Assembly (NCBI GenBank): GCA_900543555.1
Contig: UQRL01000050.1
Span: 1-13,047 of the forward strand
DNA length: 13,047 bases
Direction: 5' to 3'
Origin: an uncultured Oscillospiraceae bacterium
GTDB taxonomy: Bacteria; Bacillota; Clostridia; Oscillospirales; Acutalibacteraceae
Part shown: positions 1 through 7,001 of the stretch, one piece after another
Layout of the letters: every line of letters starts with the position of its first letter
Numbering within the stretch: position 1 is the first letter of the stretch
Translations under genes and position numbers: made by a program
The notes under the pieces: generated by a model
What the model was told of the DNA's origin: nothing
Database searches by the model: none
What the model saw: only the letters and a program-made list of their open reading frames with translations

Positions 1-88
<88 letters not shown>

Positions 89-96
89 GGAATGTC

Positions 97-165
97 AAAA
101 ACGAAAAGGGTGCTTCTTCTTTCCGCAGGTGCTGGCGGAAGGGAGAGGCGCCCTTTTGCGTTTTT
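97..165. terminator. Long imperfect hairpin, possible second or bidirectional terminator
   Basis: The outer arms, AAAACG-AAAAGGGTGC on the left (near 97-112) and GCGCCCTTTTGCGTTTT on the right (149-165), pair with one bulge and one G-T pair. An inner stem TTCCGC (121-126) / GCGGAA (135-140) caps the structure. It ends in five T on the plus strand and begins with an A run, so it could terminate in both directions. It also resembles a small palindromic element. It lies just upstream of the ribosome binding site of the next gene, so that gene's promoter must overlap or follow it; I see no convincing -35/-10 pair there. Confidence 0.45.
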
Positions 166-195
166 AATATGATTGGAGAAAGGAACTGGTAGAAC

Positions 196-1800
196 ATGAA
201 ACACAGAAGATTCACAAAGCTGCTGGCCTTGGCGCTGGCCCTGTGCCTGCTGGCGGGGGCCCTGCCCCTCTCGGCCAGCGCTGCGGAGTACAGCGGCACC
301 TGCGGCACGAACCTGAAATGGGAGATCGCCGACGATACCCTCACCATCTCCGGCACGGGGCCAATGAATGACTTCCCCGCTGGTTACAGCCAAGTGCCCT
401 GGTACAAGTATCGGGATCATTTCACCAAGGCCCAGGTGCAGTCGGGCGTGACCACGGTGGGGGAAAACGCCTTTGTCTGGATGGACCAAATGACAGAGGT
501 CACCTTGCCGGATACTTTGACGAGCATTGGAGACTATGCTTTTCAATGGTGCGGCAGTTTGGAAGGGATCACCATCCCGGCAGGGGTCACCACCATTGGG
601 AAAGACGCTTTCGCCAAATGTGATTCCATGACGTATGCCTCCATTCCCGAGGGGGTCACCACTATCGGGAGCGGCGCCTTTGAAAGCACCGAAATGCTGA
701 CGGACGTGTCCATCCCCTCCACGGTGACGGAGATCGGCACCGGAGCCTTCCAGTGGTCCGGCATCCGCCACGCCTCTATTCCCGGAGGCGCTGAGCTGGG
801 AAGAGACATCTTCGCGTATTCCGACTTGGAGACCGTGGAGATGGGCTACGGCATCACAGAAATTCCCCGGGGGATGTTTTTCCAGTGCCAGAACTTGACC
901 AGCGTCTCCATTCCCGGCTCTGTCAAGGTCATTGGGGCCATTGCTTTCTGCGATTGCACCAGCCTTGCCTCCGTCACCATCGGAGAGGGCCTGGAGCGTG
1001 TGGAGGCCAACAATACCTTTGATGGCTGCGACAGCCTGGAGGAGATCACCTTCCCCCGCTCCTGCTCCGTGCTGGCGGGCACTCCCGTGCACACCTCCCC
1101 GGTGAAGTACTGCACCATCCTGAACCCCAACTGCCAGATTAAGGACGATGAGAACCAGCTGGGCGTGGTGGGCGTCACCACCGTCCGGGGCTACAAGGGC
1201 TCCACCGCGGAGGAATATGCTTTAAAATACGGCTACGCCTTTGAAGCCCTGGAGGGCGAGCCCGAAGTGCCCGTCAGCTTTACGGACGTGCACGAAGGGG
1301 ATTACTTCTACCAGCCCGTGCTGTGGGCGGTGGAGAACGACATCACCGCGGGCACCAGCGACACCACCTTCAGCCCCAACCAGGCCTGCACCCGGGAACA
1401 GGCCATGATGTTCCTGTGGAAAGCCGCGGGCAAGCCCCAGCCCACCAGCAGCTATAACCCCTTCACCGACGTGAAGCCCGACGCCTATTACTATGACGCT
1501 GTGCTGTGGGCGGTGGAGAAGAACATCACCTCGGGTGTGAGCGACACCAAGTTCGGCACGGGCACCCCCTGCACCCGTGGGCAGATCATGACCTTCCTGT
1601 ACAAGGCGGCCGGGTCCCCCAGCGTCAGCGGCAATAACCCCTTCCGTGACGTTCGCCAGGGGGACTACTTCTACAGCCCCGTGCTGTGGGCCGTGAGAAA
1701 CGGCATCACCTCCGGCACCAGCGCCACCGAGTTCAGCCCCGCCCAGAGCTGCACCCGGGGCCAGATCGTCACCTTCCTGTACAAGCACTACGCGCAGTGA
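196..1800 (+). CDS. Secreted BspA-like leucine-rich-repeat protein with three SLH domains
   Basis: 534 residues. A classic signal peptide is visible: basic MKHRR, a Leu/Ala-rich core, and a likely Ala-X-Ala cleavage near residues 28-30. Residues about 81-305 are LRR_5 (BspA-like) repeats of about 23 residues with the recurring pattern IP..VT.IG..AF..C.SL. The block closes with the usual GSTAEEYA segment (336-342). Three S-layer homology (SLH) repeats follow at about 362-413, 423-473 and 483-534, each with F.DV, a YFY or YYY/VLWAV core and a C-terminal TR(G/E)Q stretch. SLH domains bind secondary cell-wall polymers, so the protein should sit on the cell surface and present the LRR face outward, perhaps for adhesion or host or glycan binding; the ligand is unknown. 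GGAGAAAGG (175-183) precedes the ATG. The gene appears monocistronic, ending at the terminator at 1840-1873. Confidence 0.9.
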   Translation: MKHRRFTKLLALALALCLLAGALPLSASAAEYSGTCGTNLKWEIADDTLTISGTGPMNDFPAGYSQVPWYKYRDHFTKAQVQSGVTTVGENAFVWMDQMTEVTLPDTLTSIGDYAFQWCGSLEGITIPAGVTTIGKDAFAKCDSMTYASIPEGVTTIGSGAFESTEMLTDVSIPSTVTEIGTGAFQWSGIRHASIPGGAELGRDIFAYSDLETVEMGYGITEIPRGMFFQCQNLTSVSIPGSVKVIGAIAFCDCTSLASVTIGEGLERVEANNTFDGCDSLEEITFPRSCSVLAGTPVHTSPVKYCTILNPNCQIKDDENQLGVVGVTTVRGYKGSTAEEYALKYGYAFEALEGEPEVPVSFTDVHEGDYFYQPVLWAVENDITAGTSDTTFSPNQACTREQAMMFLWKAAGKPQPTSSYNPFTDVKPDAYYYDAVLWAVEKNITSGVSDTKFGTGTPCTRGQIMTFLYKAAGSPSVSGNNPFRDVRQGDYFYSPVLWAVRNGITSGTSATEFSPAQSCTRGQIVTFLYKHYAQ

Positions 1801-1839
1801 CTCTGCCTTGAAAAGGAGCCTGCGTTTTCAAGTCTATGC

Positions 1840-1873
1840 AAAAAAGCCCCCGGCGCGCAGCCAGGGGCTTTTT
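1840..1873. terminator. Bidirectional terminator between convergent genes
   Basis: AAAAAGCCCC (1841-1850) pairs perfectly with GGGGCTTTTT (1864-1873) around a 13-nt GC-rich loop. It ends in a T run on both strands. It serves the LRR/SLH gene on the plus strand and the alpha-galactosidase gene (stop at 1898) on the minus strand. Confidence 0.9.
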
Positions 1874-1897
1874 CGTATTTACAGAACTCCAAAAAAC

Positions 1898-3229
1898 TCA
1901 GTGGTACATGGCCATGTACTCGCCGTGGGCCTCGATGAGCTCGTCGATCATCTTGGCCATGTCGTCAATGGACAGCTCGGCGGCGGTGTGGGGCTCCAGC
2001 ATCACGGCCCGCAGGATGTCCTCCTTCTTGCGGGTGCGGGCTGCCTCGATGGTCAACAGCTGGGTGTTGATGTTGGTCATGTTCATGGCGGCCAGCACGG
2101 GGGGCAGGTGGCCCACATAGGTGGGATGGACCCCGGTGCCGTTGACCAGGCAGGGCACCTCCACGCAGGCCTGCTCCGGGAAATCTTCGATCAGGTGGCC
2201 GGTGTTCAGCACGTTGCCGCCAATCTGCAAAGGCGCGCCGGTGATGACCGACTCCATGATGTAGGAGGCGTACTCCTTGGAGCGCTCGTGGGAGAGTTCC
2301 GTATCAGAGAGCAGCTTCTCGCTCATCTCTTTCCAGTCCTTGATCTGGTTGACGCAGCGGCGGGGGTACTCATCCAGGGGGATGTTGAACCGGTCGATGA
2401 GCTCGGGGTAGTTCTTCTTGATGTAGAAGCAGTTGTACTCGGCGTTGTGCTCGCTGGACTCGGTGCAGTAGTAGCCCAGCTTGTCGATGTAGTCGAAGCG
2501 CACCATGTCGCCGTGCTTCTCGGCGGCGGTTTTTTCCTTGGCCCGCTTGCGGATCTCGGGGTACAGGTCGTTGCCGTCCTTGTCCTGAATGGACAACAGC
2601 CATGCCATGTGGTTGATGCCGGCGATCAGCTCCTTGCGGCCCTCCAGCTTGTCCTCCATTCCCAGGCTCTCCAGCAGGTGCTGAGAGCAGGTCTGCACGC
2701 TGTGGCACAGGCCCACGGTCTGCACGCCGGTGTAGCGCTGCATATAGCCGGAGAGCATGGCCATGGGGTTGGTGTAGTTGAGGAACAGGGCGTTGGGACA
2801 GACCTCTTCCATATCCCGGGCAAAGTCCTCCAGCACGGGGATGGTCCGCAGGGCCCGCATAATGCCGCCAATGCCCAGGGTGTCGGCAATGGTCTGGCGC
2901 AGGCCGTACTTCTTGGGAATCTCAAAGTCGATGACAGTGCAGGGCTCGTAGAAGCCCACCTGGATGGCGTTCACCACAAACTTGGCGCCCCGCAGGGCCT
3001 CCTTGCGGTTCTCCACTCCCAGATAGGGCTTGATGACGGCCCGGCCCTGGTTGATGTTCTGGTTGATGGTGGACAGAATGCGGAAGCTCTCATCCAGGCG
3101 GGTGCCGTCGATATCGTACAGGGCGATCTCGCATTCCTGCAGGGCGGGAGTGCACATCACGTCGCCCAGCACATTGCGGGCGAACACGGTGCTGCCGGCG
3201 CCCATAAAGGTGATTTTCAACATGGCCAT
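1898..3229 (-). CDS. melA: GH4 family alpha-galactosidase (MelA type), NAD- and Mn-dependent
   Basis: 443 residues, close to the 451 of E. coli MelA, and alignable with it from memory almost end to end. The N-terminal Rossmann fold has GAGST (10-14) for NAD. Signature blocks include the YEPCTVIDFE region (94-103), ADTLGIGGIMRALRTIP (115-131), NYTNPMAM (151-158), LCHSVQ with Mn ligand Cys175, and GINHMAW with Mn ligand His207. The family hydrolyses alpha-galactosides such as melibiose by an NAD-assisted oxidation-elimination mechanism in the cytoplasm, so a transporter encoded elsewhere should supply substrate. GH4 also contains 6-phospho-glucosidases and alpha-glucuronidases; the match to MelA rather than those makes alpha-galactosidase the best call. 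AGGAGG (3239-3234 on the minus strand) lies 4 nt before this ATG and 10 nt before an alternative ATG at 3223, two codons downstream. The AraC-type gene is divergent. Confidence 0.93.
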   Translation of the reverse strand: MAMLKITFMGAGSTVFARNVLGDVMCTPALQECEIALYDIDGTRLDESFRILSTINQNINQGRAVIKPYLGVENRKEALRGAKFVVNAIQVGFYEPCTVIDFEIPKKYGLRQTIADTLGIGGIMRALRTIPVLEDFARDMEEVCPNALFLNYTNPMAMLSGYMQRYTGVQTVGLCHSVQTCSQHLLESLGMEDKLEGRKELIAGINHMAWLLSIQDKDGNDLYPEIRKRAKEKTAAEKHGDMVRFDYIDKLGYYCTESSEHNAEYNCFYIKKNYPELIDRFNIPLDEYPRRCVNQIKDWKEMSEKLLSDTELSHERSKEYASYIMESVITGAPLQIGGNVLNTGHLIEDFPEQACVEVPCLVNGTGVHPTYVGHLPPVLAAMNMTNINTQLLTIEAARTRKKEDILRAVMLEPHTAAELSIDDMAKMIDELIEAHGEYMAMYH

Positions 3230-3257
3230 ACAACCTCCTAAAAGAATCGGAATGTGC

Positions 3258-3290
3258 TTACAGTGTAACAGACTCTCCCTGAAAAAGCTA
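3258..3290 (-). promoter_or_regulatory. Probable melA promoter with overlapping small palindrome
   Basis: On the minus strand an extended -10, TGTTACACT (3270-3262), stands about 26 nt upstream of a plausible leader that includes AGGAGG. The -35 region 17 nt upstream (3290-3285, TAGCTT) is poor, as is common where an AraC-type activator helps RNA polymerase. A perfect inverted repeat TTACA-G-TGTAA (3258-3268) overlaps the -10 and may be an operator. All of this is inferred from sequence pattern. Confidence 0.45.
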
Positions 3291-3320
3291 TTGCCAAAAG
3301 GAGGGCTCATTTGGTAAAAT
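3291..3320 (+). promoter_or_regulatory. Sigma-A promoter of the AraC-family gene
   Basis: TTGCCA (3291-3296), an 18-bp spacer and TAAAAT (3315-3320) form a near-consensus promoter. It predicts a transcript start near 3327, about 26 nt before the ATG at 3353. It therefore rules out the TTG at 3311 as the start codon, because that codon would lie inside the promoter. Confidence 0.7.
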
Positions 3321-3352
3321 GGAAACAAACATCGTCCGGGAGGGAAGATGGG

Positions 3353-4129
3353 ATGGAAAAGTTTGAACACGCGGTGGCCCCGGGCTGGTGGCACGGCCTG
3401 GCCCCCCTCAACTATGGGTATGAGGCCTGCAAACCCGGCCACCGGTTTGGCCCGGCGGTGCGCCATTATCATCTGCTGCACTTTGTGCTGGAAGGGGAGG
3501 GTACCTTTTTGAAAGACGGGGTCCTCCACAAAGTGGGGCCGGGGGACCTGTTCGTCATCTGCCCGGAGGAGGTCACCACCTATCAGGCCAGCCAAACCAC
3601 CCCCTGGAAATATGTGTGGCTGGGCTTTCAGGCGGGGGAAACCCCAGAGTTTCTGCGGCCGCCGGTGCTGCGCCAGCCTCCGGTGCGCAAGCTGTTCGAG
3701 CAGCTGCGGGACCAGTATCAGTATGGGCCTCAGGATGGAAAGATCTTTGCCCTGCTGTACGAGCTGTTGTACCGCCTTTCCCAGGATACCCCGGCTCCGT
3801 CCCGCCGCCCCAACGACTACGCCGCCTATGCCAAGGCGTATCTGGAGACCTCTTACATGCAGCCGGTAAGCATCCAACGGATTGCCGCGGCCCTGCACAT
3901 CGACCGGCGCTACCTCACCAACCTCTTTCGAGAGGCCTACGGCCTGCCGCCCCAGGCCTATCTGATGGAGCTGCGCCTGGAGCAGGCCCAGCGCTTTTTG
4001 GCCCAGGGCTACGCCGTGACAGAGGCGGCCTCTTTAGCGGGTTTTTCGGACCTGTCCAATTTTTCCCGCCAGTACAAGCGCCGGTTCGGACAGTGTCCCA
4101 GCGCCAGGCGGCCCCAGGACCGCCTGTGA
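3353..4129 (+). CDS. AraC-family transcriptional regulator, likely controlling melA
   Basis: 258 residues in the two-domain AraC layout. The N-terminal cupin-like sensing domain (about 28-95) shows the usual H..LHFVLEGEG.F pattern (40-52), G.GDLFVI and a W....W block. The C-terminal DNA-binding domain (about 157-247) has two helix-turn-helix motifs: one at 173-194, beginning VSIQRIAAALHID, and one at about 221-242, with the family hallmark AGFSDLSNFSRQYKRRFG. Such regulators bind a sugar and activate catabolic genes. The gene is divergent from the alpha-galactosidase, sharing a 123-bp spacer, so control of melA in response to an alpha-galactoside is the natural inference; the ligand is not readable from sequence. 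The ATG at 3353 has GGGAGGG (3338-3344) 8 nt upstream. No clear terminator follows, only a palindrome at 4151-4168. Confidence 0.88.
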   Translation: MEKFEHAVAPGWWHGLAPLNYGYEACKPGHRFGPAVRHYHLLHFVLEGEGTFLKDGVLHKVGPGDLFVICPEEVTTYQASQTTPWKYVWLGFQAGETPEFLRPPVLRQPPVRKLFEQLRDQYQYGPQDGKIFALLYELLYRLSQDTPAPSRRPNDYAAYAKAYLETSYMQPVSIQRIAAALHIDRRYLTNLFREAYGLPPQAYLMELRLEQAQRFLAQGYAVTEAASLAGFSDLSNFSRQYKRRFGQCPSARRPQDRL

Positions 4130-4150
4130 AAAGAGCAGAAGCAAGCAAGC

Positions 4151-4168
4151 CGCCGGAGGCCTCCGGCG
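4151..4168. other. Perfect 18-bp GC palindrome
   Basis: CGCCGGAGG is followed at once by its reverse complement CCTCCGGCG, between the AraC-type gene and the GTPase gene. As RNA it would form a strong hairpin with a GGCC or smaller loop. There is no T tract after it, so it is at best a weak terminator. It could also be a protein binding site or just an mRNA 3'-end stabiliser. Confidence 0.5.
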
Positions 4169-4205
4169 CGCTCCAAGAGGGAGAAGCCGTGCCGCCAGTT
4201 CCCCC

Positions 4206-4235
4206 TGTACAACCGCCCCCCTCCTGCGGTATAAT
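4206..4235 (+). promoter_or_regulatory. Promoter of the TetM-like/NYN fusion gene
   Basis: A perfect TATAAT (4230-4235) is preceded by a partial -35, TGTACA (4206-4211, 4 of 6 matches), at 18 bp. The expected start near 4242 gives a leader of about 39 nt with AGGAGG at 4267-4272. The leader is too short for the peptide-coding attenuator known from tet(M), so constitutive expression is likely. Confidence 0.6.
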
Positions 4236-4280
4236 AGGAGCCGTGCAGCGGTCGCGCAGAACACACAGGAGGTCGGCAGA

Positions 4281-6971
4281 ATGGAAGCGAACGGCAGAAC
4301 GGATATTCAACACGGCAAAAAGGGGGCGGAGGGCGGCCAGGCTCAAAAGCGGCTGGTCATCGGCATACTGGCCCATGTGGACTCGGGCAAGACCACCCTT
4401 AGCGAAGCCATGCTCTACCGGGCGGGAGCCCTGCGGAAATTGGGCCGGGTGGATCACCGGGATGCCTTTTTGGACACCGACGCCTTAGAGCGGGCCCGGG
4501 GCATCACCATCTTCTCCAAGCAGGCGGTCTTAAAGCTGCCCGGCGCCCAGCTGACCTTGCTGGACACCCCCGGCCATGTGGACTTCTCCGCTGAGGCCGA
4601 ACGGGCCCTGCAGGTGATGGACTACGCCATCCTGGTCGTCAGCGGCACGGATGGCGTCCAAAGCCACACGGAGACCCTGTGGCGCCTGCTGGAACGCTAC
4701 CAGGTGCCGGTGTTCCTGTTTGTCAACAAGATGGACTTGGCCGGGGCGGACCGGGCCGCCCGCATGGAAGAGCTGCGCCGCCGGTTCGGTTCGGGCTGTG
4801 TGGATTTGTCCGATCCGGAAAGCGCCGAGGATCTGGCCCTGTGCAGCGAGGACCTGCTGGAAGCCGCCATGGAGGGACGGACCCCCACAGACGCTCAGCT
4901 GGCAGAGGCTGTGGCAAGGCGGCAGTTGTTCCCCTGCTTCTTCGGCGCGGCGCTGAAGCTGGAGGGGGTGGACTCCCTGCTGGAGAGCTTAGAGCGCCTG
5001 ACCCAGCCCCTGCCCCCTCGGGAGGAACTGGGGGCCCGGGTGTTCAAGGTGACCCGGGACAGCTCCGGCGCCTGGCTGACCTGGCTGAAGGTCACCGGTG
5101 GGGAGCTGAAAGTGAAAGCGGAGCTCTCCGCCCGGCCGGACGCCAGGCGGGCTTGGAGCGGCAAGGCGGACCAGCTGCGGATTTACTCCGGTACCAGGTT
5201 CCAGCTGGTGGATACAGCCCTGCCCGGGGACGTGGCGGCGGTGGTGGGGCTTTCCGGCCCCTATCCGGGGGAGGGCCTGGGCTTTGAGAAGGACGCCACC
5301 CCTCCAGCCCTGGAGCCCGTGCTCCGTTACCGGGTGCTGCTGCCTCAGGGGTGCGACGTCCACACCGCCCTGGGCTATCTGCGGGAGCTGGAGCAGGAGG
5401 ACCCCCTGCTCCATGTGGTGTGGGACGAGCGTCTGGGCCAGGTCCACTTGCAGCTGATGGGAGAGGTGCAGGTGGAAATCCTGCAAAGCCTGCTGGAGCG
5501 GCGCTTCGGCCTGAAGGTCACCTTCGACGAGGGGGGCATCCTCTATAAAGAGACCCTCTCCCAGCGGGTGGAGGGCGTGGGCCACTACGAGCCCCTGCGC
5601 CATTACGCGGAGGTCCACCTGCTGATGGAGCCGGGCCCCCGGGGCAGCGGCGTGGAGATCGCCACTGCCTGCCGGGAGGATGAGCTGGCGGGCAGCTGGC
5701 AGCGGCTCATCCTCACCCACCTGGCGGAGAAGACCCATATCGGCCCCCTGATGGGCGCCCCCCTCACGGATGTGAAGCTGACCCTGGCGGCGGGCCGGGC
5801 CCATGTCAAGCACACGGAGGGCGGGGACTTCCGCCAGGCCACCTACCGGGCGGTGCGCCAGGGCCTGCGGACCGCCCAGGCCCAGGACGCCTGCCTGCTG
5901 CTGGAGCCCTGGTACCGCTTCACCCTGCGCCTTCCCCAGGACTGCCTGGGCCGGGCCCTGGCGGATATGCCCCGGCTTTGTGCCCAGTTCGATCCCCCGG
6001 AGACCCAGGGGGAGGAGGCGGCACTCTCTGGCCGGGCGCCGGTGGCCTGCCTGCGGGGCTACGCCCGAGAGGTAGCCGCCTACACCAAGGGCCGGGGACA
6101 GCTCTCCTGCCTGCCGGACGGTTACGCCCCTTGCCATAATACAGAGGAGGTGGTGGCCCAGGCAGGCTACGACATCGACGGGGACTTGGAGAATACCGCG
6201 GATTCCGTGTTTTGCAGCCACGGTGCCGGGGTGATGGTCCGGTGGGACAAGGTGCCCAGCCACATGCACCTGCCCAGCGTCCTGGCCCGGGGGGAGCGCC
6301 TGGCCCGGGTGGCCCAGGAGGAGGCCGCCGCCCAGGAGGAGGGCCCCCGCACCGTGGAGGCCCGGGCTGCCGCCTATCGGGACGCCCTGGCCCAGGACAA
6401 GGAGCTGATGGCCATTTTCGAGCGCACCTACGGCCCCATCCAGCGGGACCCCCGGCTGGCCATGCAGGAGTCCGGCAAAAAGAAGCGGCCCCAGGGGCTG
6501 AAGCTGGCCTCTCAAAAGGGCAAGCGCCCCCAGCGGGAAGGGCCGGAGCACCTGCTGGTGGACGGCTACAACGTGATCTTCTCCTGGGAGGATCTGAAAG
6601 CCCTGGCCCAGACAAACATGGAGGCCGCCCGGGGCAGGCTGATGGATATTCTGTGCAACTACGCCGCCTACCGGCGCTGCGTGCCCATCCTGGTGTTCGA
6701 CGCCTACAAGGTCAAGGGAGGCGTGGGTTCGGTGGAGAAGTACCACAACCTGAACGTGGTCTACACCAAGGAGGCCGAGACCGCCGACATGTACATTGAG
6801 AAGGCCACCCACGCTATCGCCCGGCACTACCACACCCGGGTGGTCACCTCCGACGCCACCGAGCAGCTCATCATCCTGGGGGCGGGGGCCCTGCGGGTTT
6901 CCTCCCAGGCTTTCCGCAAGGAGGTTCAGGAGGCCGAGGAAGAGATCCGCCGGGTGCTTTCCAGCCAATAA
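4281..6971 (+). CDS. TetM/EF-G-like translational GTPase fused to a C-terminal YacP/Rae1-type NYN domain
   Basis: 896 residues; tet(M)-type proteins are about 640. The GTPase motifs are intact: G1 AHVDSGKT (31-38), G2 RGIT (73-76), G3 DTPGH (95-99) and G4 NKMD (149-152). Domains II-V of EF-G/ribosomal-protection type follow to about residue 655, with GDFR (515-518) at the domain IV tip. The stretch 660-755 is a charged, partly Lys/Arg-rich linker containing FERTYGPIQRDP. Residues about 757-890 are a full NYN domain: VDGYN (Asp761), FDAY (Asp807), ETAD (Asp836) and TSD (Asp858), the acidic residues that coordinate metal in PIN-like nucleases. B. subtilis Rae1 (YacP), of this family, cleaves mRNA in the ribosomal A site. 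The fusion therefore probably acts on ribosomes, combining GTP-driven A-site binding with RNA cleavage (inference). Tetracycline protection is possible but not supported by the domain IV loop. AGGAGG lies 8 nt before the ATG. Confidence 0.88.
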   Translation: MEANGRTDIQHGKKGAEGGQAQKRLVIGILAHVDSGKTTLSEAMLYRAGALRKLGRVDHRDAFLDTDALERARGITIFSKQAVLKLPGAQLTLLDTPGHVDFSAEAERALQVMDYAILVVSGTDGVQSHTETLWRLLERYQVPVFLFVNKMDLAGADRAARMEELRRRFGSGCVDLSDPESAEDLALCSEDLLEAAMEGRTPTDAQLAEAVARRQLFPCFFGAALKLEGVDSLLESLERLTQPLPPREELGARVFKVTRDSSGAWLTWLKVTGGELKVKAELSARPDARRAWSGKADQLRIYSGTRFQLVDTALPGDVAAVVGLSGPYPGEGLGFEKDATPPALEPVLRYRVLLPQGCDVHTALGYLRELEQEDPLLHVVWDERLGQVHLQLMGEVQVEILQSLLERRFGLKVTFDEGGILYKETLSQRVEGVGHYEPLRHYAEVHLLMEPGPRGSGVEIATACREDELAGSWQRLILTHLAEKTHIGPLMGAPLTDVKLTLAAGRAHVKHTEGGDFRQATYRAVRQGLRTAQAQDACLLLEPWYRFTLRLPQDCLGRALADMPRLCAQFDPPETQGEEAALSGRAPVACLRGYAREVAAYTKGRGQLSCLPDGYAPCHNTEEVVAQAGYDIDGDLENTADSVFCSHGAGVMVRWDKVPSHMHLPSVLARGERLARVAQEEAAAQEEGPRTVEARAAAYRDALAQDKELMAIFERTYGPIQRDPRLAMQESGKKKRPQGLKLASQKGKRPQREGPEHLLVDGYNVIFSWEDLKALAQTNMEAARGRLMDILCNYAAYRRCVPILVFDAYKVKGGVGSVEKYHNLNVVYTKEAETADMYIEKATHAIARHYHTRVVTSDATEQLIILGAGALRVSSQAFRKEVQEAEEEIRRVLSSQ

Positions 6972-6998
6972 AAAAGGCCGCCATTGGCGGCCTTTTTT
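6970..6998. terminator. Bidirectional terminator overlapping the stop codon of the GTPase fusion
   Basis: A perfect 13-bp stem (6970-6982 with 6986-6998) has a 3-nt ATT loop. Its core is GGCCGCC/GGCGGCC, flanked by six A and six T. It begins within the TAA stop of the plus-strand gene and ends 3 nt from the stop of the minus-strand gene, serving both. Confidence 0.95.
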
Positions 6999-7001
6999 AT
7001 G

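Noticed and set aside
1808..3241. Long plus-strand reading frame of 477 codons opposite melA
   Set aside because: It is antisense to a clear GH4 enzyme, has no ribosome binding site or recognisable domain, and its His/Val/Gly-rich composition is what the opposite strand of a GC-rich gene gives.
3311..3352. TTG start giving the AraC-type protein 14 more residues
   Set aside because: The codon lies next to and within the -10 region of the best promoter, and a good ribosome binding site serves the ATG at 3353.
4989..6968. Long minus-strand reading frame opposite the TetM-like gene
   Set aside because: Low-complexity shadow of the real gene with no family resemblance; the plus-strand protein has intact motifs over the same span.
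4281..6971. Calling this a tetracycline resistance gene
   Set aside because: Overall fold is TetM-like, but the domain IV loop that reaches the drug site is different and a nuclease domain is attached, so resistance cannot be claimed from sequence.
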